Below, piece by piece: positions 36,847 to 46,743 of a stretch of 59,553 nt of DNA. The DNA comes from Dimargaris cristalligena (lineage: Eukaryota > Kickxellomycota > Dimargaritomycetes > Dimargaritales > Dimargaritaceae): contig JANBQC010000101.1 in the NCBI GenBank assembly GCA_027576995.1, forward strand, positions 1 to 59,553. Reading direction: 5' to 3'. The translations under genes and the position numbers were made by a program. Positions within the stretch are counted from its first letter, which is position 1; every line of letters starts with the position of its first letter. Below the pieces are notes generated by a model. The model was not told the DNA's origin, made no database searches, and saw only the letters and a program-made list of their open reading frames with translations.

Positions 36847-37642
36847 TTTCTGGTGAAATTGGCCTTGAATGGTTTACTTTACATCCACCCCCACACTCTT
36901 ACGTCCCCATTTCATCAATCATTGTTGTACGATTCGTTAGTTGCTTGATCGATAGCTTCACCTGTACTATGTGATACGTCTGATTGTCGTCCACCGCATT
37001 CTAAACTCCTGTTATTGCCCCACCATTTTATAACCGCCTCTTTGGTACTAAAGCATTGCGTGGTTAGTTGTAATTTTTTTTTACCATTGGCAATTCATTA
37101 ATAAATCTTCCTGCAGTAACTTCTATGAAGACCATACTGTACTGCTTTGGTTTAGGAGAGACCTCCATACCGACACGAGCTGGCATTATGTCCTGCAATA
37201 CTTAGTATGGCGTTGTTGTTTTTGAACAGTAGCTTGCAGAACTCCCGTCTAAAAATCCTGGCATCGGACCTCGCTTAACCAATACAGCTTTAGCATGCTT
37301 GCAACTTTACCAGCTTGGTATTCGTCGGGGGCTTTACAGTTTTTATTAGTAACCGAAATTTACCTGCCCTTTCCCAGTTCCTTGCCCTCTGCGCTCCGGT
37401 TTACATTTCGGCTGTAATGGTTCTCGAATGCGTCGGCTCATTCCGCCTCTTATAGCACCGTTGCCCTTTTGCAACTGTATTCGAGTTCGCGCCTGAGACC
37501 GTGTCTGTACAATATTAAACACCACCTCTCTCTCTCTCTCTCTCCCTCGAGCTTCCCCCTCCTTCCCCTCCATCTCCCTTCCCCATTTCCCTCAATACAC
37601 CTTCCTCTCTTCTTTTTTTTTTTGCTTCGAAGGTTCTTGTTC
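36847..37642. other. intergenic
   Basis: Between two co-directional genes. The last 150 bases are a CT-rich tract (CT repeat at 37527-37542, T run at 37612-37623) immediately in front of the GSKIP-like start. No gene was seen. Confidence 0.5.
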
Positions 37643-38407
37643 ATGGATGCCGCCCACCAGAAACGCGAACTCCAGGGGGCGCTTTATAAATATGACACGT
37701 GTTTGAAGTCCCACACGATTGTTCCTATAGCCCAACTCCGCCCAGCGCAGAATTGCTCCTCCTGGCCGGCCCGGCATGGGACCGAAGTCCCCCATTTCGC
37801 CGCCTGCATTACATTACTCGAAGGCCCTGAACTTTGGGTAATCGTGGGAACCGACGGTTACCAGGTGAGTGTCACGAGTTTAGTTTAATTGATTTGGTAT
37901 TGACCTGGTGTTCACCTCAGGTTCATTTTTTTAATATATATTTATATGACTGGCCTTAACTTGACGATGGGTCGAAAAACCCAATAGTGCTGCTCTCTCA
38001 ATCTAATCGATTCAACCAGTCCCGTGACCATACTAAATGGCAACTAGCTTATAGTGAACCCTGTGCTAATTCGATCTTTTTATTAATTTGGTTGATTTGC
38101 GTAGGTTATTCATACAACCCTACTTGAGGAGAACCAGGGGCAAGTCCCGGAAGTAGAAGTCAACCCGTCTACGATTGATTTCCCGCGGGGATTCGGAGGA
38201 ATTTCGCCCCAGCGCTGTGCGTCGCCGGACCAGCCGGATGGTAATGATCCGGACATTTCCGATACTAAATCAGACCCGGAGACGGCGTGCTACGAAACCA
38301 TGGAAGATCTGCTACGCAAATACAGCCCAGAGTTTGACTTGGCACGGTTCGCTTATATAACCCGGCAACTCGAGGCGTTCCGTGATGAACAATCGGAGCT
38401 GCCGTAG
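37643..38407 (+). CDS. GSKIP-domain protein (DUF727-like)
   Basis: Two exons, 37643-37864 and 38105-38407, phase 0, give 174 residues. The C-terminal block CYETMEDLLRKYSPEFDLAR then ITRQLEAFRDEQSE follows the human GSKIP pattern [20 protein letters not shown] then LQRLEALKRDGQS. Upstream, HFAACITLLEGPELWVIVGT and DGYQVI correspond to the central strands ([26 protein letters not shown]). GSKIP binds GSK3 beta and anchors protein kinase A in vertebrates, with the GSK3-binding part at the C-terminus. Many eukaryotes have the domain, also fused to CLU proteins. The length is close to human GSKIP (139). The link is made from pattern memory and is moderately secure. Any kinase-scaffold role in this fungus is inference. 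Confidence 0.65.
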
Positions 38408-39052
38408 CCTATTCGGAATCAATCCATGAAGATAATTTTTCAGGCCTTTGGGATGATAACTCTATACCTATTAATCTATATATACCCATCTATTAAAAGT
38501 GGTGTCAATGTACTGATATGATTGGGGGGGGGGACGTTGGACCGAAAACCCCCTGAATTGGTAAATGAGGGGAGGGGGTCTTTTTGGCGGAGTGGGGGGT
38601 CAAACGGGTCGTACCATTGCGTTAGTAGGAATAGTGGGTCCCGCAGCCATCACTTGTCCGAAATAATGGCGTGGATATTGGCTGACTTAGGTCATTTAAT
38701 CGATAAAAAGCAAGTATTCGCTTTGAGCTTTGTATGTTACCTGTGTCACATCGCTTCTTTAACTTTGTAGATACATTTTTGTAGCTAACCTTTATCCGCC
38801 TCCTCTAGTATTCCTTATCATTCCCCACACCGCGCATCTCATCACAATTTCCTCACCAAAAAGCACCACGGCTCCTTTGTTTATCAAGTTATTGGTTTGA
38901 TATTGTATTTCCTCTTTTCAACTACCCACTCTGTAAGCAACATAACTGGGATAGGTGGGATAATAGCAAACCCGTATACCAGATTTAGCCAAGCAGACCA
39001 CCGCCTACTGGCGGTTTAAAACGATGACGGGCCTATACAAACAGTTGCTCAT
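38408..39052. other. convergent intergenic region
   Basis: Between the GSKIP-like gene (+) and unknown gene A (-). An open frame at 38522-38770 has no recognisable features. Probably 3' flanks of both genes. Confidence 0.5.
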
Positions 39053-40724
39053 TTATAGCATCAGTTTCTCTCTCTGTAAGTGCCCAATGAATTCCACGGC
39101 CGGATTCGGGTTGGGTGTAGTGAACGGTTCCGCGACCCCTTTGCCCTCAAACCCGAAGTGATGGTCCGAAAATGATAAAGCCACGTCCCCATTCGGCAGC
39201 ACCTGAATCCACCGACTACCCAAATACGACTCCGAGCACTCCTCCAGGGGTTTCACTTCTTTCCTATACGTAACGTCCCAGAAGGCCTTAAGGTACGTCG
39301 CATGGTGGCCGAGCCCATTGACCGGCAAACAATTGAGAAAGTCCTGCTGGTCCGGATGGGCAGCCTGCGTGGCGGCGGTCGGGAAATCAGGAACTAACCA
39401 ACGCTGGGTGATGATACGCAGCGTGGCTTCATCCCGTTGGGTGGTGGCCAGGGTAAGCAACCAGTACATGGCCTGGCGCAGCAGGTCACTGTCGTACACG
39501 TCAAAAGGTCGACTGCCCTGGGGGTCATTCGCCTTGCCGAAGTCCCGGGGGGATTCCGCAAGGTCCAGCAGTACGGCTAGTTCCCCGCGCCGAACTACGC
39601 CGTTGTCGTCGTCGCCATGATGCTGCTGTTGGCGGTGGTGGTGGTAGTACAGGTGCCAGACGGCCACGGCCATGCCTTGCTGGATAACCAGCGGAGCGAG
39701 CCGTTGGAAGTGCGACTCGGCTTTTACCGCTTTTAAAGCACCGAACTGTAGGCCGGTATGCAGGACGCCCAGGTCCACCTCAATGGGTTTACTCCGGTGC
39801 GACCGTCCACTCGCGCGGTGGTAGATTTCGGCCAACTGGGTCAACCGGTTGGCATCCGCCGTGTAGGCCAAAGGGAAATGTCGGGCAAACTCTTCGGCGG
39901 GCATATGGGCCAGGTTAACGTTCTTCCAATTGCTCATTTGGAACATGGCGTGGTCCCGGTTCTGTTGAATGAACCGGGTGATTTCGCCGTATAGTTCCTG
40001 GGGCACTTGCGGCCACTCAGTTGGCTGGGTGAGGGTGAGGTGTTTGGCTAGGTGGGTGTAGTGGTAAACGATATTTTCGAACACTACGTTCGTGGCCTCC
40101 AACGGAGCTTGGATTAGCCATTGGTGGTTGAATCGACTTAGAACGAGTTCGTCGGGGGACTCGGTATCACCCAAGATGTTTTTCAGGTTGGCCAAGAATT
40201 GGTTAGCCTTAATGGGTGGGGAGAGGGGTGTGGATGAATTATAAGAAGCAGGCAAGAGTGTGGATGTGTGGGCGAGGATTAGAGTCTGTGATCTTTGCTA
40301 GACCCTAATTGGCTACTGGGATGTGCACCCTTTCCATATAACCACAACGCTCATTTATTAATTGGTATATGTATACCGCCCACCAAATATAAATACTGCA
40401 AATACACAGGCTTTAGTGGAGCGGATAAAACTCAAAAACCAAAAAAGCAAAAAAACAATAGCACAATATTCTTATTACCTTTTTCGGTACCTCAGGGTCT
40501 TTTAATATATCCGCGCCCATCATCACTGGGGCCCACCAAACGTACTCCGAAAGACCAATATTTTCCATGATATCCTCCTTCATGAGTGCGGGCAAGGAGG
40601 TAATGGACTCGAGGTATTCCGGGTTGGGCCTTTCAATATCATCGTTGCACCTTGGATTGAGCGGTGAGTTGAAGGAAGTCAAATTACTGACAACCCACCC
40701 GAGGAGAGTATCTTTCAGCAGCAT
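39053..40724 (-). CDS. unknown protein A (two-member novel family)
   Basis: Two proposed exons on the minus strand, 40724-40491 and 40207-39053, give 462 residues. The long second exon is certain. The first begins at a true ATG (MLLKDTLLGWVV). An alternative donor 12 bases further on (AAAAAG|GTAATA) keeps the same phase and adds VPKK. The acceptor CCCATTAAG|GCT follows a clear pyrimidine tract. No known domain was recognised and no signal peptide or membrane segment is evident. Landmarks in exon 2 are WLIQAPLEAT, FIQQNRDHAMFQ, EEFARHFPLAYTADANRLTQ, VDLG, the His/Gln-rich YYHHHRQQQHHGDDD, QRWLVPDFP, DFLNCLPVNGLGHHATYLKA and SRWIQVLPNGDVALSF. Several recur in the same order in the gene at 55809-57645, suggesting divergent paralogues. 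GC-rich codon use like its neighbours suggests an active gene. Confidence 0.7.
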
Positions 40725-41993
40725 AGTGATTAAATTATAGGATTAGAGGAGTGAGTAGTTATTTTAAAATGCCTGTATATAAATAGTCCAAAAGATCAAT
40801 CAAAAGGTCCGGTAGTCTACTGGGCAGCGGTCGGGTAGGATCTGATAGGCAGTCGGGAGGATGCAGAGGGCCAAACGAAAGGTAGGATGAAAGTAATATG
40901 TAGTAAAAATAGCGATAGGGCCTTATTGATAACATAATGAGCACGCCTTCAATTTTTCACATTGATCAGTAGCCGATTTTTTTTTGCCCTTTGCCCCTCT
41001 CGAATCCCTCTGTAAGCAAAATAACCAAAAAAGAGAATTTTAGTATTGTAATTAATATATTGGCAGTGATGGCAATTCTTTAAAATACACAATGCTACTA
41101 CCATGGGTGACACCAAGTTGTCTTTTCTATTCCCATGGCCATATCCCCTAAATCCTTTAGCATCACTCACTGCTCACCACCCCCCAACCAAGCCAAACGC
41201 CAGAGAAGGCTTTTAAGCAAGCGCAAAATTCCAAATGGACCAATTGATTTGAACTTTCAGTCCAAGCATCAGGTGAAAAGAATACAAGAGAAGCCCCCTC
41301 AGTTGCTAGTGGAACCGTGAGTCCTACTAGTGGTTTGCCCTTAGCCTCTGTGCTGTGGGACACACAGTGTTTCTTTCAACCACGAATGAAGCTATACCCC
41401 ACCGCCTCCCTCCTGGGCCCCTCTGTCAATAATTCTCCCCCAATTGAAAATAGAGGCTATGACCAAAGGGTCGCCTGCCTTAGATTCACTTTAAATAAAA
41501 CTCTACTTCACCTGTGGGTGGAGGCCGTATCCCCCCCCTTATTATTCGCTAAAAAGCATTTAAAGTGATAAGGTAAGGTGGTACAAAAGCGCAACCAAGC
41601 TATTAAAACTGACCAACTTATACCAATCCCTATCCCTGAATCACCCCCGCCCTTTCCGTCAGCTGCGAATAGTTGAACACGAACTAGGCATATATTTAGG
41701 AAGCCTCTGTGATGCACACACAACGCCTTGCCCTACGGAGGTGAGATCAGAGCGAGGAGTTCTCTCTGGGCGCAAATTAAGTTCGAATACTGTATATTTA
41801 TAATTGCTCAACTCATTAAAAACCAGACGACTCGGCCCCCTGTAAATGGCACTAAACTCCCCGATCATAGACAATGGGAATAAACAGGAGTAGTTAGGAC
41901 AAGATGATCCTGCTTAACCAGCTCTTCATCACCCAAGGGCTGTCAAGAAAAAATTGTCTAGGCAGTCAGGAGGTTTTCTTCTCATCCGGAACT
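40725..41993. other. intergenic
   Basis: Promoter side of unknown gene A (TATA-like TTTATATAC on the minus strand near 40777) and 3' side of the epimerase gene. Frames at 41135-41568 have no recognisable features. No gene was seen. Confidence 0.5.
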
Positions 41994-43507
41994 TTAAGCC
42001 AGATTGGCATTGACACTTTGGCGGAAGATTTCGATGACCTTGCGGGGCGATTCGGCCTTAAAAATTGATGTTCCTGCCACAATGACATTGGCACCGGCGG
42101 CAGTGGCCTGGTCAATGTTAGTGAGGTCCACACCACCGTCCACTTCGATATCTAGATCGGGGAAGGCTTTCCGCAGAGTGGAAACCTAGTCCATAGAGGC
42201 GGAGGGGGGAGATTTTATTATTGTTTTTTCAAACAAGATATGTGGAGAGAGGTATAGTAGTTATGGTTAGTATCGACTTTCGTAAATCTCGGGACTAATA
42301 GATACTCAATAAAATGCGAAAAGATCTGACAACTACAAGCCAAGTGAAAGGTGCTAAGGAGGCGTATAGCCGCCCCCTCCTTCTCCGCTCCGAAAAAATA
42401 GCAATACTATAGTCGGCATCGCAGGTACTTACTTTAGGAAGGCAGTCGACCATGAATTTTTGGCCACCAAAGCCGGGCTCTACGGTCATGATAAGCACCA
42501 TGTCGAGGTGCTTGGCCAGAGGCAGTAGGACATCTACGGGAGTTTTAGGTTTGAGTGAAATACCGGCCTTCATGCCAAGTTCATGAATCTTATGGATCAG
42601 AGAAAGGTGGTTTTCTATTATACACATCACGAGAGAAAGTGTGTCGGAGTAATTAGGCAAAAATACAAAACACAGGAGGGGGGTTAACCAGGTTAGCACT
42701 GAGTGTCCAAGATGGTAGATTTGCGAGGGGTGAGTGAGAGTGTACTTGGGGAGCAGGACTGCTACTATAATGGAATAGAAAGCCAAACTTACCTGTTGCC
42801 TCGTAATGGAACATGTACAGGCTGGCGCCGGCTTTGGCAAAGTCTTCGACCCATCTCTCGGGATCCGACACCATCAAATGGCAGTCGAGAAACGCATCCG
42901 TATGGCGGCGGAGGGACTGGATAACCGGGGCGCCAATGGTGAGGTTGGGCACAAAATGACTGCGATTTGGAGGAATTCGGATGCGGGGGGAGGGGGTATA
43001 TCAAGATGTATAATATATAAAGCGGAAGAGAAATGTAGTAGTTGCAAGGAAGATTGTTGTGGTAGGCAATATTCTAAAGCCATCAGATAGTATGGAGACT
43101 TCGGTCTACACCAGAAGGAGGGTAACAATTAGTGGCACTTACCCATCCATGACATCTGTTTTATTCGTAGGCCGGAATGAAAAGTTTACGAAAAGTTAAA
43201 ATTGATTAGCCATGGATATGTCAGCTCATTAGCCGGGCCAGCCATGGTCCTAGGAGTTTCCTACTACCACTAAACAAAAAGTAAAAGTTCGCCTTGAACA
43301 GCGCAATGACCAAACTCCTGCTGCTCCCCTCGGTTACCGGATTACCCCGAGAACCACTGTTTGGGAACGACGGGGATTATATATATATATATATCACTTA
43401 CCCATATGCAGATAATCGGCGCCAAGGTCCAACATGCGCTGGCATTCGGATGCGAGGTTAGCGAAATCGCCAGAGAGAAGCGAAGGTGCGATTTTGGCAA
43501 CGGGCAT
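41994..43507 (-). CDS. RPE1: ribulose-phosphate 3-epimerase
   Basis: Five exons on the minus strand: 43507-43402, 43155-43143 (13 nt), 42959-42793, 42614-42433 and 42185-41994. They give 219 residues with consistent phases. The product has the whole TIM-barrel signature: [36 protein letters not shown] (catalytic Asp and metal-binding His), [39 protein letters not shown], and [13 protein letters not shown] with a glycine-rich phosphate-binding end ([13 protein letters not shown]). It interconverts ribulose-5-phosphate and xylulose-5-phosphate in the pentose phosphate pathway. The start at 43507 matches the usual N-terminus. The frame is open upstream to 43819, and a start at 43660 would add 51 residues that look like a mitochondrial presequence. 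A TATATATAA element at 43881-43889 favours transcription from further upstream than 43507. Confidence 0.95.
43143..43155 (-). other. 13-nt microexon of the epimerase gene
   Basis: Flanked by ..AACAG on one side and GTAAGTG on the other. With one base from exon 1 and one from exon 3 it encodes DVMDG, the invariant epimerase motif that carries a catalytic aspartate. Without it exons 1 and 3 are not in frame. Confidence 0.9.
43378..43394. repeat. TA microsatellite in epimerase intron 1
   Basis: About eight TA units ending a few bases beyond the donor site of exon 1. Confidence 0.9.
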
Positions 43508-44558
43508 GGTACGAAACTGGGGCGGGGTAGACTGGCTGGAGAATGCTCTTATTCTGACCAGAGTAGGACGATGGGACCTTGCTGAGAGACTATAGAAGAA
43601 GAAGCGTGGAAGGCGAGTTGGCGGGCGACAGAAAAGAGGGATGTTCGAGAGGAATGGCATAGAAGTAGAACAGGTCTTAAAGTGGCCGAGAGTTAGCTTA
43701 AGCGGTTTTGTGACTAGGCCCAGCCAATGTCGCCTTCCCTTTCTTACCAACCCAGCGAAACCTAGCCAGCCCACCCTCTCTCCCTTACCTTCAACTAGAA
43801 AGTCCTCGTCATTTGTCATGGTGCGGGACTCCTCGGGGTTCCATCCCTAGAAAATGATCCCATTATGGGGAATAATTATATTATATATACACTAATAAAA
43901 TAATATTTGATTAATCCAGGCCTTCCTGACTGTTCCGGCCTGTCTCCTCGCAAGATATTGTCGACTATTCGAGGGTAGCAAATTCGTGTTGTCCAGCTTA
44001 ATCACCCTTTTTGGGGGCCGATGATTCCCTGATTTCATCCCCTAGCGCAGCTATCAGTTATAGTCGTTAAAGCCTAGTTAAAATTATACGGTTTTACTAT
44101 AATAATAGTACAATAAATAGTTCATTAGATTTTATGATCTCTGTAATATGGTCCAATAACATATTTGATAGTCGGCATTTCCTCCAATTGGGGTTATGAT
44201 ACCGCCACCGACTGTCGATTTTCGCTTGACTCGATGGCTCCTACACATGCATACACAGACATACACACATACACACACGCACCCATACACATATATACGC
44301 ACCATACAAAATGACCTTCCCCCCTCCTTTCCCTTTTGGTGGTCTATTTTTCCCGCACTTACTCGTTTGGTCTCTCCCGTAACTGTGGTTTTTTCAATTC
44401 GTTTGCTTTGGGCCTTCCTTCTTTACTCTTCTACTTGCATAATTTATCCCTTCCGCGTTCTTCCCAGCAACCTTCTCCATTTAGCGTTAGCGAGTGTGTA
44501 TATTGACTACCTTGCATTGTCTACTTTTTTTTTCCTGACCTAGATAATATCTTTCACC
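43508..44558. other. divergent intergenic region
   Basis: Between the epimerase (-) and RanGAP (+). Contains the open upstream extension of the epimerase frame (to 43819), a TATA-like TATATATAA on the minus strand at 43881-43889, and a CA-rich stretch at 44245-44300 (ACACACACGC). No separate gene was seen. Confidence 0.5.
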
Positions 44559-46028
44559 ATGGACTCCGCCCTCACCTTTGTTCCCGAGAACATCTACAGC
44601 CTGGAGGGTAAGGGTCTGAAATTGACCACCCCCGCCGACATTGAACCCTATCTGGCCGAAATCAAGGCCATCCCGACCCTCGAGCTTCTTCAGCTTAACG
44701 GTAACACCATCGGCCCCGAGGCCGCGAGGGCTCTGGCCGACACTCTTAAAACCAAGAATTCCCTGAAGGTAAGTAGGCCGGTCCCCTTCCCACATTCGCT
44801 TTTCTCATTCAGAGACATTTGATCATCTTTGTATGCGCCATTTCCCTTACCCGATGGATAAGCGGTGGCCTGTGTCCCCCCTGTGAATTGGTAACAAAAA
44901 CCCAAACTATGGAGTTTCGTAGTAAACCTTTATAAGCGTCCATAATATTCATATTTTTAATCAAACCCCTTATTCCACCGTCCTTGTGTATTACTTAACC
45001 CTAATGATCGATAGGTAGCCCAACTATACGACATCTTTACCGGTCGGTTAAAGGAAGACGTCAAAGAGGCCGTCAAAGTGCTGTGCGATGCCCTCGTAGA
45101 CATGCCGCACTTGGTGGAGCTCAACCTGAGCGACAACGCCTTTGGACCCATCGGGGCCGAGTCGATGTTCCACTTCCTCGTCCACAGTCCGGCCCTGCAG
45201 ACCCTCAAGGTCAACAACAACGGTCTGGGCATCCAAGGGGGTCGCCTCATCGCCAAGGCCCTGCTGGAACGTCAGGAGCGCTTCACCGCCGAGGGCCGCC
45301 CCTCGACCATGCGGTGCCTCATCGCCGGCCGTAACCGCCTCGAAAATGGCTCCAGCAAGGCTTTGGCCAACGCCTTCGCGGCCCACGGTACCTTCACCGA
45401 TGTCCGCATGCCCCAGAACGGTATCCGCTCCGAAGGGGTCCGGAACCTATGTCTGGGTCTGACCCACTGCCCGAACCTCACCACCCTGGACCTCCAGGAC
45501 AATACCTTCGTGGCCTCGGGATCGTTGGTCTTGGCCGAAGCCCTGGCCTCTTGGCCCCAGTTAACCCACCTTAACCTGGGTGACTGTCTCCTGGGACCCA
45601 AGGGAGGCCTGGCGGTGGCCGCCGAACTGGCTAAACTCCAACCCAATCTGCAGGAGCTGCATTTGGGCTACAACGAAATGGAACAAAACGCGGCTCTAGT
45701 ACTGTCCCAAGCCGTGGTGGCCATGGAATCGCTCAAGACACTGGATATCAACGGTAACCGGTTTGACCCCGAATGCGATGCGGTGACCCTTATCAAGGCC
45801 GCCCTGGAGGAGAATGATAACTTGGATGCCTTGGGCTCGCTGTCGGACATGGAGGAAATGACCGACGACGAAGATGGCTCTGATTCCGATTCCGACTCTG
45901 CCGAAGAAGAGTCCGAGGATGACGGAAGCGAAGAGGAAGATGGTGAAATCAAGCCCGTCAAAGCCAGCAGCCAGGACTCCGCCATTGATGAATTGGCCGA
46001 CGAATTGGCTGGTCAGTTGAAGGTGTAG
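44559..46028 (+). CDS. RNA1: Ran GTPase-activating protein (RanGAP/Rna1)
   Basis: Two exons, 44559-44768 and 45015-46028, phase 0, give 407 residues. The order of motifs follows S. pombe Rna1. YSLEGKGLKLTTPADI opens the protein. LLQLNGNTIGPEAARALADT is repeat 1 and includes the conserved Asn-Thr-Ile-Gly segment. LYDIFTGRLKEDVKEAVKVL and LVELNLSDNAFGPIGAESM follow. CLIAGRNRLENGSSKALANA contains the arginine loop (GRNRLENGS) that assists GTP hydrolysis on Ran. DVRMPQNGIRSEGVRNL, LDLQDNTFVASGS, LNLGDCLLGPKGG and LHLGYNEMEQNA are further leucine-rich repeats. The tail from about residue 330 is very acidic (DDEDGSDSDSDSAEEESEDD), as in Rna1. Cytoplasmic RanGAP maintains the Ran gradient for nuclear transport. 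GC-rich codon choice suggests high expression. Confidence 0.97.
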
Positions 46029-46743
46029 ATATTGTCTCTGCTGGCATTTGTCCACGATTGCAATAATAGCCGGTCCCCTTGTTCCCCTCATGAGTTGCAT
46101 ACAACAACGACACTCATAGTTTGTGCCCTCCTCTTCTCCCTTTTTCTCTATTCCTCCCTCATTTTAATGTGGTCCTGACTTGTAGTCGGCCCCATCCCCA
46201 CATTCCTCCCACTTTACACTCATTACGTTATTTTCCTTTTGGTGCACCCTCCACTCTAATCCGCTCTTTTTCCCTACCACATTGCCTACAATATATAAAT
46301 TCTATAATGCTCACGTTGGCCAGCTGGCTGGGAAGTTTGGCTTAGTTGAAAAGACAATCGGCAACGAGGCTGGCCCCTTGGTGAACTATCAGATGGGATC
46401 GTCCAGCATAGATAGTGCGACCTCCAAAGCCATCGCCCCTACACATTGAATATGTAATGCAAGTCCCTGGATGCATGGGGCCTGGGTACTTGGTGCAGTG
46501 CGTTTGGCTATTATTACATATTTGTGCATTTTGAAGGCTGACTGAGCCGACTTATACTACCGGCTGGGTCGCGTCATCAGAAAGACAAGCCGGACGCGAA
46601 ATATACCAGTATTTAACCCACTCCGACCGCCTTGCTCAGGCCGCAACTATCCATCCCCGTTTTATTACTTTTAAAATATAAATACTATTACTCCACCCTA
46701 CTCGATCATACCAACCCAGCCCTCCACTTCCATATCGCTAACC
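46029..46743. other. intergenic with promoter of D2HGDH gene
   Basis: 3' flank of RanGAP and upstream region of the dehydrogenase gene. No gene was seen. Confidence 0.5.
46677..46684 (+). promoter_or_regulatory. TATA box of the D2HGDH gene
   Basis: TATAAATA 60 bases upstream of the ATG at 46744, similar in distance to the elements seen at other genes here. Confidence 0.5.
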
